A stretch of 64,000 bases of DNA from Kribbella qitaiheensis (lineage in GTDB: Bacteria; Actinomycetota; Actinomycetes; Propionibacteriales; Kribbellaceae): positions 434,001-498,000 of the forward strand of contig NZ_CP043661.1 in NCBI RefSeq assembly GCF_014217565.1. Reading direction: 5' to 3'. Shown here piece by piece: positions 8,268-16,745 of the stretch. The stretch's first letter is position 1, and each line of letters opens with the position of its first letter. A model generated the notes under the pieces. It was not told the origin of the DNA and searched no databases. It saw nothing but the letters and a program-made list of their open reading frames with translations. The position numbers and the translations under genes are program-made.

Positions 8268-9605
8268 TCAGCGGAAGGGGTCGTGGTCGACCTCGTGGCG
8301 CACTGCCTGCAGCGCGTCGCGGAGGTCGGGCAGTGTGACCGAGCCGAGAGCCAGGCGGAGCGCATGCGGCACCGTCGGTGTGGTTGCGAATGGTTCGGCG
8401 GTGGAGACCGCGATCCCTTGGTCAGCCAGCGTTGCCGCGATCCGGTCCGGGCGCGCATCAGGGGCCAACGGCAACCAAACGAGGTACGACGACGGATGCC
8501 CGGCAAAGGGCAGCCCGGCCAGCACCTCGGAGGCGATGGATTGCCGTAGGCGGGCGTCGTTGCGCTTCGCCATTTCGAGGCGGTCGACCGTCCCGTCGTC
8601 CAGCCACCGGCAGGCGATCGCTGTTGTCACGCCAGGGACGTGCCAGGTCGTTGCCCGGATGACGCGCTCGAGTGCCGGTACGAGTTCCACCGGTGCGGCG
8701 ATGAAGCCGACCCGGAGACCGGGTGCGACGCTTTTCGAAAGGCCCGACACGTAGACCGTGAGGTCGGGGGCGAGCGTCGCCAGCGGTGGTGGTGCGTCGT
8801 CGATCAAGTAGGCATACGAGGCATCCTCGACGATCGATACGCCGTACCGGTTGGCAATCGAGACGAGCCGCGCCCGCTGGAAGGCGTCGTACACCCAACC
8901 GAGTGGATTGTGCAGGGTCGGCATCGCATAGACGGCGCGGACCCGGCGTCGCCGGCACAACTGTTCGAGCGCGTCGAGATCGGGCCCGGACCCGGTCACC
9001 GGCAGGGGGGCCAACTCCAGCCCTAGCGTGCGAGCGAGCACGATGAACCCGGGATACGTGACCGCGTCTACGGCGATCACATCACCCGGCTGGAACAGGG
9101 CCATCGCTGTCACTGCCAGACCGTGCTGGGCGCCACTGACGATCAGAACTCGTTCCTGGCCGACATCAAGTCCCCGTCTGTGCAAGTGACGGGCGACCGC
9201 GGCCCGGTCCTGCGCACGCCCACGATGCGGCTGATAGCGCAGCAGCGCATCGAGGTCGCCGGCTCCGGCGAGATTTCGCAACGCCTCCCGCAGCAGATCG
9301 GCCTGCCCGGGAACCGAGGGGGAGTTGAAGCTCAGATCGATGGCGTCGACGGCCACTGCCCTTTGATCGGTCCCGTCGCCGGCAGTGGCGGCAAGGTCGC
9401 GCACGAACGTGCCCCGGCCCTGCTCGGAACTGACCAGGCCCATGGCTTCGAGTTCGGCGTACACCCGGGACGCCGTCGCGACCGCGATGCTCTCGTCGGC
9501 GGCGAGGCTCCGGTGGGTGGGGAGGCGATGCCCGGCCGGCCACCGGCCGGCGCGAATCTGCGCAGCGAGCGAGTCGACCACAGCCTTGTACTTCGGCACC
9601 CTCAC
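8268..9605 (-). CDS. MocR/PdxR-like GntR regulator with aminotransferase domain (445 aa)
   Basis: Residues 1-75 form a GntR winged helix (GRWPAGHRLPTHRSLAADES, then AMGLVSSEQGRGTFV). The rest is a fold-type I aminotransferase: SGAQHGLAV, VDAVTYPGF, MPTLHNPLG, VEDASYAYLID, and the PLP lysine motif SGLSKSVAPGLRVGF. MocR proteins use PLP or an aminated ligand to regulate a nearby, often divergent gene. Here the divergent neighbour is the DJ-1 gene at 9686; ATTGT-N7-ACAAT at 9612-9628 is a weak candidate site between them. Confidence 0.9.
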   Translation of the reverse strand: MRVPKYKAVVDSLAAQIRAGRWPAGHRLPTHRSLAADESIAVATASRVYAELEAMGLVSSEQGRGTFVRDLAATAGDGTDQRAVAVDAIDLSFNSPSVPGQADLLREALRNLAGAGDLDALLRYQPHRGRAQDRAAVARHLHRRGLDVGQERVLIVSGAQHGLAVTAMALFQPGDVIAVDAVTYPGFIVLARTLGLELAPLPVTGSGPDLDALEQLCRRRRVRAVYAMPTLHNPLGWVYDAFQRARLVSIANRYGVSIVEDASYAYLIDDAPPPLATLAPDLTVYVSGLSKSVAPGLRVGFIAAPVELVPALERVIRATTWHVPGVTTAIACRWLDDGTVDRLEMAKRNDARLRQSIASEVLAGLPFAGHPSSYLVWLPLAPDARPDRIAATLADQGIAVSTAEPFATTPTVPHALRLALGSVTLPDLRDALQAVRHEVDHDPFR

Positions 9606-9685
9606 GCCCGCATTGTATGCAGGACAATTCTTCGACTGTCATGGATCGACGGCTCTAGCCTGCGGTGACCGAAAAGGAGCCCGGC

Positions 9686-10318
9686 ATGCACCTCGCGATC
9701 CTGACCTTCGACGGCTACAACGAACTCGACTCGCTCATCGCCCTCGGCATTCTGAACCGCGTCAGCGCGCCTGGCTGGCGGGTCTCGATCGCCGCCCCGA
9801 CGCCGCGGGTGTGTTCGATGAACGGCGTCACCATCGACGCCATGATCGATCTGGATGAGGCCTGCACCGCCGACGCTGTCATCGTAGGTAGTGGTATCAA
9901 GACCCGCGAAGTGGTCGAGGACCCCGCCATCATGAACACACTGGGCAGGCTGGATCCCACCCGGCAACTGCTGGCCGCGCAGTGTTCCGGCGCGCTGGTC
10001 CTGGCCAGGCTCGGGCACCTGAAGGACGTGCCCGCCTGCACGGATCTCACTACCAAGCCGTGGGTCGTGGCTGCCGGCGTCGAGGTCCTCAACCAGCCGT
10101 TCTTCGCCCGCGGCAACCTCGCCACCGCCGGCGGCTGCCTGGCATCCACCTACCTTGCCACCTGGATCATCGCCCGCCTCCACAGCCTCGAAGCCGCCAA
10201 GGAAGCGATGCACTACGTAGCCCCAGTAGGCGAAAAAGACGACTACGTCACCAGAGCCCTACAAAACATCACCCCCTACCTTGAGCCAACCGTGTCAGGC
10301 GCGCTGATCGGCACGTGA
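9686..10318 (+). CDS. DJ-1/PfpI-family protein (210 aa)
   Basis: A single class I glutamine amidotransferase-like domain. The nucleophile-elbow cysteine is in LLAAQCSGALVLA near residue 99, with the usual early strand LAILTFDGYNELDSL and the late AGGCLASTYLATWI. I start it at ATG 9686, which has AAAAGGAG six bases before it; a GTG 21 bases upstream has no site. Family members include isocyanide hydratases, chaperones and glyoxalases, and this one resembles the isocyanide hydratase-like group, but activity cannot be assigned. It is divergent from the MocR gene and overlaps the next gene tail-to-tail by 43 bases. Confidence 0.83.
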   Translation: MHLAILTFDGYNELDSLIALGILNRVSAPGWRVSIAAPTPRVCSMNGVTIDAMIDLDEACTADAVIVGSGIKTREVVEDPAIMNTLGRLDPTRQLLAAQCSGALVLARLGHLKDVPACTDLTTKPWVVAAGVEVLNQPFFARGNLATAGGCLASTYLATWIIARLHSLEAAKEAMHYVAPVGEKDDYVTRALQNITPYLEPTVSGALIGT

Positions 10319-11274
10319 GTCCAGCGATTGAAGGCTTCGGGGGTCACGTTGCTTCCGCAGAGGATGGTTGCGACGGTCCTGCCGTCGAATCGTCCCTGTC
10401 CTTCCAGGATTGAGGCGACTCCCAGTGCTGCGGCTGGTTCGACCACCAGCCCGGCGTGAACATGAAGAAGACGCATCGCTTCGACAATGGCTGCCTCGCT
10501 GACCAGGACCGCGTCGTCCGCGATCGACGAAAGATCGTCGAGTACTTCGGGGATCACGTACCGGCCGGCGACCCCGTCGGCGATGGTGCCGGGGGCGCCG
10601 ACCTCGACCGGGTGACCGGCGCGCAAGGCCAGCGTCATCGCCGGCGCGTTCTCAGGCTGGACGCAGATGACCTCGGTGGTCTTCCGCAGACTCTTGAGCG
10701 CGAAGCCCACGCCGGATGCCATCGCGCCGGCACCCAGCGAGATCAGTACGGAGTCGAGCTCGACGGGCGACTCGGCGAGTTCGACCCCGATCGTCGCGGC
10801 TCCTTCGCAGGTCCCGATGTCCCTGCTGTCCTCGACCAGGAACGCACCGGTCTCGGCGGCGTACCGGGTGGCGGTTTCAAGGGCGGCCTCGATCTCCCCG
10901 TCGACCAGGATCACGGTGGCGCCAAGGGCTTTCATCCGCTCGAGCTTCAGCGGATTGGCGGCCGAGGAGGCGACCACCGCGACGCCGATGCCACGCCGCC
11001 GGCCGCTGTACGCGAGCGCCTGGCCAAGGTTCCCGGCGCTCGCACAGACGGCGGCGTCCGCATCGCCTTCCAGCCTGCTGAGAACGGTCTCGGTCCCGCG
11101 TCCTTTGAAGGAGCGAACGGGATTGAGCGTCTCGACCTTCAGGATCAGCCGGCAACCAAGCACGTCGCCCAAGGGTTCGCATTCGTACTGCGGGGTGTTC
11201 AGGAACACCGGATCGATCTGGTCACGAGCACCGAGAATCCTCGCAAGCTCCAACCGCATCCCGACCTCCACCAT
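10276..11274 (-). CDS. Threonine dehydratase-like PLP enzyme (332 aa)
   Basis: Fold-type II PLP enzyme. The cofactor lysine is in NPVRSFKGRGTE near residue 57, the serine/asparagine loop in CASAGNLGQAL near residue 82, and the phosphate-binding glycine loop in SLGAGAMASGVG near residue 175. It ends with an LCGSN motif near the pyridine nitrogen site. It lacks a regulatory ACT domain, so it resembles catabolic threonine/serine dehydratases or hydroxyaspartate-type lyases. Its last 43 bases overlap the convergent DJ-1 gene. Confidence 0.85.
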   Translation of the reverse strand: MVEVGMRLELARILGARDQIDPVFLNTPQYECEPLGDVLGCRLILKVETLNPVRSFKGRGTETVLSRLEGDADAAVCASAGNLGQALAYSGRRRGIGVAVVASSAANPLKLERMKALGATVILVDGEIEAALETATRYAAETGAFLVEDSRDIGTCEGAATIGVELAESPVELDSVLISLGAGAMASGVGFALKSLRKTTEVICVQPENAPAMTLALRAGHPVEVGAPGTIADGVAGRYVIPEVLDDLSSIADDAVLVSEAAIVEAMRLLHVHAGLVVEPAAALGVASILEGQGRFDGRTVATILCGSNVTPEAFNRWTHVPISAPDTVGSR

Positions 11275-11293
11275 CGTCTCGATACACCCGGCA

Positions 11294-11920
11294 TCACGCT
11301 ATGAGGACGCGGGATCTCAGGGCTAGGTCGTCCATTGTCTCCAAGACGTGGAGGCGGTGGACTCGCGTGGGCATTCGGAGGGTTCGGAAGGTTGCTACGA
11401 GGTCGCGGAGCTCGGCGTAGGCGTCGCCGGTTACGTCTTCGGTCAGTTGGAGGTAGCCGGCCAGGAGTGGGCGTTCTACGGCGAGGGCGAGTGCGGCTTG
11501 TTCGTCCGCCGGTTCGACCGGGAGGTAGATCCGGCCGATGTTGTAGCGGCCGATCCAGGGGCCGCGGATGACGAGATCGATCGGTGCGTCGAGCTGCCGC
11601 GGCTCATCGCTGCCGTGTACCAGGGTGGCGTGGAGCCGGTCGGCTCTCAGTTCGAGTCCGCGCCACCAGATCAGTCCGGCCAGGCGTGAACCCGCCAGGG
11701 CCTTCAGGAAGGCCTCCGGTCGCGGGTCGGCAAGGGGGAGGACCAGTGAGTGCACAGGTGGCCAGAATTCACCCGGTCCGGGATCCGGCCCGAGCGGACC
11801 GCGAGGCCGGTCGGTCAGCAGTGGAAGGTGACGCGCTCTGTAGCGCTCGTCGAGCCGCAACGAGTCGTGGTCGTCCCACTCGTACTCCTGCTCCGCGAGT
11901 ACGTCGAGCAGATCTGACAT
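11294..11920 (-). CDS. Hypothetical protein (208 aa)
   Basis: Not recognised. The start at ATG 11920 is supported by GGGGAG seven bases upstream; the longer opening beyond it crosses the MerR promoter. The protein is acidic at its N-terminus (LAEQEYEWDDHDSLRLD), soluble, and has a central RADRLHATLVHG stretch and several Trp-rich patches (LIWWRGLEL, IRGPWIGRYNIGRIYLP). No signal peptide or membrane segment. It is divergent from the merR operon and may share its control region. Confidence 0.7.
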   Translation of the reverse strand: MSDLLDVLAEQEYEWDDHDSLRLDERYRARHLPLLTDRPRGPLGPDPGPGEFWPPVHSLVLPLADPRPEAFLKALAGSRLAGLIWWRGLELRADRLHATLVHGSDEPRQLDAPIDLVIRGPWIGRYNIGRIYLPVEPADEQAALALAVERPLLAGYLQLTEDVTGDAYAELRDLVATFRTLRMPTRVHRLHVLETMDDLALRSRVLIA

Positions 11921-11940
11921 CGCGACTCCCCGAGCGAAGG

Positions 11941-11971
11941 TTGACTTGGAGTGTGCTCCAAGTTTTACGGT
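11941..11971 (+). promoter_or_regulatory. MerR-type promoter with dyad operator between -35 and -10
   Basis: TTGACT (11941-11946) and TACGGT (11966-11971) are separated by 19 bases, the over-long spacing typical of MerR-activated promoters. Within the spacer lies a perfect inverted repeat, ACTTGGAG (11944-11951), TGTG, CTCCAAGT (11956-11963). The predicted transcription start falls about at 11978, exactly the chosen GTG of the merR gene, so the message may be leaderless. Confidence 0.8.
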
Positions 11972-11977
11972 CTTCTG

Positions 11978-12394
11978 GTGACTACGAAACGCGCCCTGGC
12001 CGACGAGCCGCCGACTCTGACGATCGCACAGGTTGCCGAGCGGACCGGGCTGTCGGCGGACACGCTCCGGTACTACGAGAAGGCCGGCCTGATCGAGCGA
12101 GTCGGACGCAACACGGGCAACCAGCGCCGGTACGCCGCCTCGGATCTGGCCTGGCTGGAGTTTCTCCTCAGGCTGCGGGAGACCGGGATGTCCATTGCCG
12201 AGATGCAGCGGTTCGCGCAACTGAGGGCGATGGGGGATACCTCGGTCGGTGACCGATTGGTGATGCTGCGTGAGCATCGCGTCGCACTAGGTGAGCGCAT
12301 CGCTGCTCTGCTGGCCGATGCGGGCGCGGTGGACGAGAAGATCAACCACTACGAACAGCTGCGGTCGAAGCAGCAAGAGACGGACCAAGAATGA
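11978..12394 (+). CDS. MerR-family transcriptional regulator (138 aa)
   Basis: N-terminal MerR winged helix (LTIAQVAERTGLSADTLRYYEKAGL, about residues 13-37) then RYAASDLAWLEFLLRLRETG and a C-terminal coiled-coil dimerisation helix (REHRVALGERIAALLADAGAV). There is no cysteine array, so it is not a metal sensor of the classic type; it resembles NmlR/AdhR-like stress regulators. GTG 11978 is chosen because it coincides with the promoter's expected start point. An earlier ATG at 11951 would put the operator inside the gene. It overlaps the next gene by ATGA and so probably controls it and itself. Confidence 0.88.
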   Translation: MTTKRALADEPPTLTIAQVAERTGLSADTLRYYEKAGLIERVGRNTGNQRRYAASDLAWLEFLLRLRETGMSIAEMQRFAQLRAMGDTSVGDRLVMLREHRVALGERIAALLADAGAVDEKINHYEQLRSKQQETDQE

Positions 12395-12816
12395 GCGTCA
12401 CCACCGCCACTGACCACGCCGAGACCCGGAGCGACCGCTTCGAGCGCGGCCTGGAGGTCCTGACCAGGATCGACGGCGAGGCCGGCCGGAAGGTCGTCGA
12501 CTCGCTGGCGGACATCTCACCCGAGCTCGGTCACCAGGTCGTCGCCTGGGCGTTCGGTGACATCTATGACCGCCCCGGACTGGCACCGCGCGACCGCCAG
12601 CTCGTCACTCTCGGCATGCTCACCGCTCTCGGTGGTTGCGAGCCGCAACTCGACGTACACATCAATGCGGCCCTGAATGTCGGCCTGACCTGCGAGGAGA
12701 TCGTGGAGGCGCTGCTGCATTCGGCCGTGTACTGCGGGATGCCCAAGGCACTCAACGCCACCTTCGTGGCCAAGAAGGTCTTCTCCGAACGCGGCCTGCT
12801 CCCCGGGAAGAAATAG
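12391..12816 (+). CDS. Carboxymuconolactone decarboxylase-family protein (141 aa)
   Basis: Short all-helical CMD/AhpD-fold protein: VAWAFGDIYDRPGLAPRDRQLVTLGMLTALGG and HINAALNVGLTCEEIVEALLHSAVYCGMPKALNA are family hallmarks. It lacks the AhpD CxxC pair (cysteines are spread), so peroxidase activity is doubtful; gamma-carboxymuconolactone decarboxylase-like or redox roles are possible. It is the second gene of the MerR operon (ATGA overlap), the standard arrangement for MerR/CMD pairs. Confidence 0.88.
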   Translation: MSVTTATDHAETRSDRFERGLEVLTRIDGEAGRKVVDSLADISPELGHQVVAWAFGDIYDRPGLAPRDRQLVTLGMLTALGGCEPQLDVHINAALNVGLTCEEIVEALLHSAVYCGMPKALNATFVAKKVFSERGLLPGKK

Positions 12817-12868
12817 TCCGACGGCCTTGGATGGGCGTCTGGACGAAATTGGGAGCATACTGGGGTTG

Positions 12869-13096
12869 ATGGAGCCTTCCCGCGCGACGACGCGTCGTCA
12901 CTTGTCAACGAGTCCCTTCAAGCCCAGGGTGCCCGACCCGATCAAGACGTTCGAAGAAGGTGACCGGGTCTCCCACGACAAAGAGGGGATGGGCCGGATC
13001 ACTGCGGTCGAGGGCACTCACGCGGTAGTTGTCGACCTCGGCGGCGGCAAGCTACTGCGCGTCCTTTCGCCCTTCGACAAGCTGCACCAGCTCTAG
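12869..13096 (+). CDS. Small conserved hypothetical protein with SH3/KOW-like core (75 aa)
   Basis: The conserved part is FEEGDRVSHDKEGMGRITAVEG, then HAVVVDLGGGKLLRVLSP, a small beta-barrel pattern like that of KOW or CarD-type modules (GDRVxHxxxGxGxI). The first 25 residues are basic and variable. I start it at ATG 12869; an ATG at 12827 also keeps the frame. It stops 5 bases before the convergent GlxA gene ends. Function unknown. Confidence 0.65.
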   Translation: MEPSRATTRRHLSTSPFKPRVPDPIKTFEEGDRVSHDKEGMGRITAVEGTHAVVVDLGGGKLLRVLSPFDKLHQL

Positions 13097-13100
13097 CCAT

Positions 13101-14090
13101 TCACCGGCTGGTGCTGCGCTCGCTTCGGAACATTCGCCGGTAGGCGGTCGGTGAGACGCCGGCGGTGTCCCGCAACTGCTGTCGCAGGTTGGTCCCGCTG
13201 CCCAAGCCGGCTCGCCCGGCGATCTGGTCGACTGTCAGATCTGTGTCCTCCAGCAGTTGCCGGGCATAGTCCAGTCGCTGCATGGCCAGCCAGGTCCCGA
13301 GGCTTACCCCGGTCTCGGCGCGGAACCTGCGAGTGAAGGTCCGCACACTCATTCGCGCGTGCTCGGCAAGCTCGACGAGACTGAGTGGACGGCCGAGCTG
13401 CTCGGCAGCCCACGCGCGAGTGGCCGCAGTACCGCCGTCTTGTACGGGCGGGATCGGGCGCCGCACGTACTGCGCTTGCCCGCCGTCGCGTCGCGGCGGT
13501 ACGACGCACGCGCGGGCGACCGAACTGGCCACCGCGCTGCCGTGGTCGCGGCGGACGACGTGGAGGCACAGGTCGATGCCGGCAGCCACTCCTGCCGAGG
13601 TGAGTATGTCGCCGTCGTCGATGTAGAGCACGACAGGATCAACCCGTACTGCGGGGAACAGTTGCTGGAGCTGCTCCGCTTCGGCCCAATGAGTAGCAAC
13701 TGGTCGGCCGTCGAGGAGCCCCGCGGCGGCGAGTACGAAGGCGCCCGTGCAGATCGCCAGCAGCCGGGTCCCGGGCCGGATCTCCTTGAGGGCGCGCAGG
13801 ACGGCGTCGTCGAGAAGGCCGTTGTTGTCGACGATCTCCTCGAGCAGGTCCGAGGGAGGGATCACGACGGAGTCGGCAGTGGCGAGCACCGAAGCGTCGT
13901 ACTGGACGCTGATGGCGTAGTCCTCGGAGGTCTGCACGGGTAAGCCGTCCATCGTGCACGTCACCACCTCGTACAGCGGGTTCTCCGCTGCGAAGGCGCC
14001 GCCGAAGATCCGCGACGGGATGGCCAGCTCGAAGGGGACGACGCCGGGCAACGCCAGGACGGCGACGCGATGAACAGCTGATCGAGACAT
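13101..14090 (-). CDS. GlxA-family AraC regulator with DJ-1/PfpI domain (329 aa)
   Basis: Residues about 8-180 form a DJ-1/PfpI amidotransferase-like domain (VAVLALPGVVPFELAIPSRI; elbow LLAICTGAFVLAAAGLLDGR with Cys near 110; THWAEAEQL). Residues about 225-320 form an AraC double helix-turn-helix (LSLVELAEHARMSVRTFTRRF; VDQIAGRAGLGSGTNLRQQL). This architecture senses small nitrogenous metabolites through the first domain. It is divergent from the oxidoreductase at 14162, its likely target, with 71 bases between. Confidence 0.9.
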   Translation of the reverse strand: MSRSAVHRVAVLALPGVVPFELAIPSRIFGGAFAAENPLYEVVTCTMDGLPVQTSEDYAISVQYDASVLATADSVVIPPSDLLEEIVDNNGLLDDAVLRALKEIRPGTRLLAICTGAFVLAAAGLLDGRPVATHWAEAEQLQQLFPAVRVDPVVLYIDDGDILTSAGVAAGIDLCLHVVRRDHGSAVASSVARACVVPPRRDGGQAQYVRRPIPPVQDGGTAATRAWAAEQLGRPLSLVELAEHARMSVRTFTRRFRAETGVSLGTWLAMQRLDYARQLLEDTDLTVDQIAGRAGLGSGTNLRQQLRDTAGVSPTAYRRMFRSERSTSR

Positions 14091-14161
14091 GGCCCGATAG
14101 TTGCACATGATGTCCATCAGGCCAGTAGGCAAGCCCCAAACGGCGCGGAAGACTTCGAGGC

Positions 14162-15124
14162 ATGTCAATGAACGAGAAGATGATGCTCGCCGTGGTCGCC
14201 GAGCGCAGTGGTGGACCTGAAGTCCTCGAACTGCGGGAGGTGGAGCGGCCAACACCTGGCCTGACCGAGATCCTCGTCCGGGTGCACGCGGCCGGAGTGA
14301 ATCCCACCGACTGGAAATCCCGCACCGACAACGGCGACGAGGCCTTCCCGGCGATCCTGGGCTACGACGTGGCCGGCGTCATCGAGGAAGTCGGATTCGG
14401 TGTGACCTGGTTACGGGTGGGCGACGAGGTCCTGGGGATGCCGAAGTTCCCGCTGCTGCCCGGCGGCTACGCGCAGTACGTCGTCGCCCAGTCGCGACAG
14501 TTCGTGCGCAAGCCGAAGGCGCTGAGTTTCGAGCAGGCCGCGGGACTGCCGTTGGCCGCGTTGACTGCGTGGCAGGGCCTGGTCGAGACCGGGCAACTGC
14601 GCTCGGGGCAACGGGTGCTGGTGCATGCGGCGGCCGGCGGCGTCGGTCACCTGGCGGTGCAGATCGCCAAGAGCCTCGGCGCGTATGTCATCGGCACCGC
14701 GAGTGCACCCAAGCATGAGTTCGTCCGCTCGCTCGGAGCTGACGAGGTGATCGACTACCGCAACGAAGACTTCGCCGACGTACTACGAACGCGGCCGGTC
14801 GACGTGGTCTTCGACCCGATCGCGGGCGACACCAGTCTCCGCTCGCTCGAAGTGATCAAGGACGGCGGTTCGCTCGTCTCCATCCTCCCCGTTGACGAGG
14901 CGGCCGCGGCAGAGGCGCGGCGGCGGGGAATCCACGCCGAGTTCACTCTGGTGGAGCCCGACCGGCTGGCCCTCACCGCGATCACCGAGCTCGTCGACCA
15001 AGGCAAGCTGCGCGTCGAGATCGACTCGGTGTTCCCGTTGGCCGAGACAGCGGCAGCACACCGACGCGGTGAAACCAACCAAGCCACCGGCAAGATCGTC
15101 CTCCGCGTCATGGCGGAGGACTGA
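14162..15124 (+). CDS. Zinc-independent quinone-oxidoreductase-like dehydrogenase (320 aa)
   Basis: Medium-chain dehydrogenase/reductase: GroES-like N-terminal half (VHAAGVNPTDWKSR, GYDVAGVIEEVG), then the NADPH-binding half (GQRVLVHAAAGGVGHLAVQIAKSLGA, GTASAPKHEFVRSLGADEVIDY) and the C-terminal GKIVLRV. The structural and catalytic zinc cysteines are missing, as in quinone oxidoreductases and zeta-crystallins. ATG 14162 or 14168 could be the start. Divergent from the GlxA regulator. Confidence 0.9.
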   Translation: MSMNEKMMLAVVAERSGGPEVLELREVERPTPGLTEILVRVHAAGVNPTDWKSRTDNGDEAFPAILGYDVAGVIEEVGFGVTWLRVGDEVLGMPKFPLLPGGYAQYVVAQSRQFVRKPKALSFEQAAGLPLAALTAWQGLVETGQLRSGQRVLVHAAAGGVGHLAVQIAKSLGAYVIGTASAPKHEFVRSLGADEVIDYRNEDFADVLRTRPVDVVFDPIAGDTSLRSLEVIKDGGSLVSILPVDEAAAAEARRRGIHAEFTLVEPDRLALTAITELVDQGKLRVEIDSVFPLAETAAAHRRGETNQATGKIVLRVMAED

Positions 15125-15143
15125 TCCTGTCGATGGATCGAGG

Positions 15144-15705
15144 TCAGCTGCACAGAGCGGTGTCCAGGGACTTCGCTACTCGCCTGGCGTCCTCGATGGT
15201 GGTCGGCATCGCGGTGACCGCGAGGGCGGCTTCGCGGCCGTCGGTGGTGACGGCATTGCGGGTCTCGAAGCCGAAGATGTCGCCGCCGTGGGTCCAGGCG
15301 GTGCCGCCGCAGGAGAGCTTGAGCTGTGCGATTCCGAGGCCGTACCTGGAGCCGCCGACGACGTCGAAGTCGGGGGCGTCGACCGTGGTCAGCATCTCCT
15401 TCAGCTGTGCGGGCTTGAGGAGCTTGCCACCGATGAGCGCGGTGAAGAAGCGGTTCAGGTCGGCGGGGGTGCTGATCATCTGGCCGGCGGACCAGCCGAG
15501 GGACGGGTCGAGCTCGGTGACGTCGGTTTCCTTGCCGTCCGGGGTGGTCTTGTAGTAGCCGTGCGGGTGCGGGCCGAGGATCCGCTGGTCGCCGAGGGCC
15601 GGCCAATAGGTGTCGCGGAGCCCGCGCGCTCGATCACCCGGCGGGTGATCTCCTCACCGATCGGGCGGCCGGTCACCTTCTGCACGATCAGGCCGCGCCA
15701 CTGAC
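15144..15705 (-). pseudogene. Serine hydrolase (class C beta-lactamase-like) C-terminal remnant
   Basis: The minus strand from about 15705 reads WRGLIVQKVTGRPIGEEITR then RVIERAG, with a one-base deletion near 15617 before LRDTYWPALGDQRILGPHPH, LDPSLGWSAGQMISTPADL and the final HGGDIFGFETRNAV. This is the second half of a penicillin-binding-protein-like serine hydrolase/D,D-carboxypeptidase; the HGG motif corresponds to the KTG/HTG box. The SxxK and YxN motifs and the signal peptide are gone. At its 5' end it is fused out of frame to an unrelated short ORF (15688-15813). Confidence 0.8.
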
Positions 15706-15813
15706 GAACAGCCCCAGCCAGAGCGCGGTTCGAAGGGCCGAGCCCCGAGCCTTCTGAGGTCGAGCGGTGGTGTTCTGCTCGACTGTGTTCGAGATGCGAT
15801 ACCGGTCGGCCAT
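15688..15813 (-). pseudogene. Truncated N-terminus of a small membrane protein (41 codons)
   Basis: ATG 15813 has an AAGGAG-like site upstream and encodes a polar head followed by SALRTALWLGLFVSGAA, the start of a membrane segment. It ends at a stop that belongs to the hydrolase remnant in another frame, which shows the join is accidental: a deletion joined this gene's start to the hydrolase's middle. Divergent from the sensor kinase remnant, sharing the palindrome at 15897. Confidence 0.55.
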
Positions 15814-15896
15814 GACTGCTCCTTCAGCGACGTTGTGGATGTCACCAACGCTAGGGACGGCGCCGCCGCCGAACCATCCAGCAGCCAGGCGGACCG

Positions 15897-15916
15897 GAGT
15901 ACAGCAGGCTGTACTC
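15897..15916. promoter_or_regulatory. Perfect 20-bp palindrome in a divergent promoter region
   Basis: GAGTACAGC (15897-15905) and GCTGTACTC (15908-15916) are perfect inverted arms separated by AG. The site lies between the truncated membrane gene (-) and the sensor kinase remnant (+). It is a good candidate operator for the NarL/LuxR-type response regulator encoded at 16736. Confidence 0.6.
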
Positions 15917-15976
15917 TTTGGCGCGCCAACTGTCGGACCGATCCTCGGTGCCTTACGTTCTTCACGAGGAGGTGGC

Positions 15977-16745
15977 ATGTCCGTCGAGGAGTACGACCGG
16001 CGTCCGCGCAGGCGTTTTCTGCTGTCCCGGCTCGGGCCGGCGGTCGATGCGCTCGAGCACCTGGTAGGTGGCTGGGTACTGCGCTGCTGGCCTTGGCCGC
16101 ACTGGTATGGACGCTGATCGTCGCCGCGAGCTGCCTTGTCGGCATCGGCTATTTCCTGATCCCCTCCGCTTTGCAGGCGACGCGCGCGATCGCGGACCGG
16201 GAGCGGGCCCGACTGACCGCCTGGTCGCTGTGAGCGTCTTTCTCGGAGCAGCGCGGCGCGCTCTTGCCCGGGATCCCGCAACTGCGGATGCGGCCTTGGC
16301 GAAGGCGCAGGGTGCCGCCGAGCAGGCGCTTGCCGGGTTGCGAATGGTTGCCCGCGGCATCCTTCCGCCGGTACTCGAGGATCGCGGACTCGCCGGCGCG
16401 CTCACGAACCTCGTCAGTAGCTTTGGTGTCCCGTGCGACCTGGAGATCGACGTCACCGCGCGATGCGCGGCCTCGGTGGAGGCGACGGCGTATTTCGTGG
16501 TCGCGGAGGCGTTGACCAACGTCACCAAACACAGTGGAGCCACCAGCGCCGGGGTCGTGCTTCGTCAGGAGGGCAACAAGTTGAGCCTGCGCATCCAGGA
16601 CGACGGCCGGGGTGGAGCCGATGCGGACGCGGGGACCGGGCTGACCGGGATCCGCCGCCGGGTCGAGGCCTTCGACGGCCGGCTGACCCTCACCAGTCCG
16701 GCCGGCGGCCCGACGATCATCGAAGTGGAGTTGCCATGCGGATAG
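15977..16745 (+). pseudogene. Sensor histidine kinase, frameshifted and internally deleted
   Basis: ATG 15977 has GAGGAGG upstream and starts MSVEEYDRRPRRRFLLSRLG. A frameshift near 16065 leads to a membrane segment (LGTALLALAALVWTLIVAAS). Near 16225 the sequence jumps from RAIADRERARL, the beginning of a sensor domain, to DRLVAVSVFLGAARRALARD in a third frame, which is the start of the dimerisation helix just after the phospho-acceptor His. The HATPase part is then intact (VVAEALTNVTKHSGAT, DDGRGGAD, GTGLTGIRRRVEAFDG). Most of the sensor domain and the phospho-acceptor histidine are gone, so autophosphorylation is not expected. Its stop overlaps the response regulator start by 10 bases. Confidence 0.82.
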
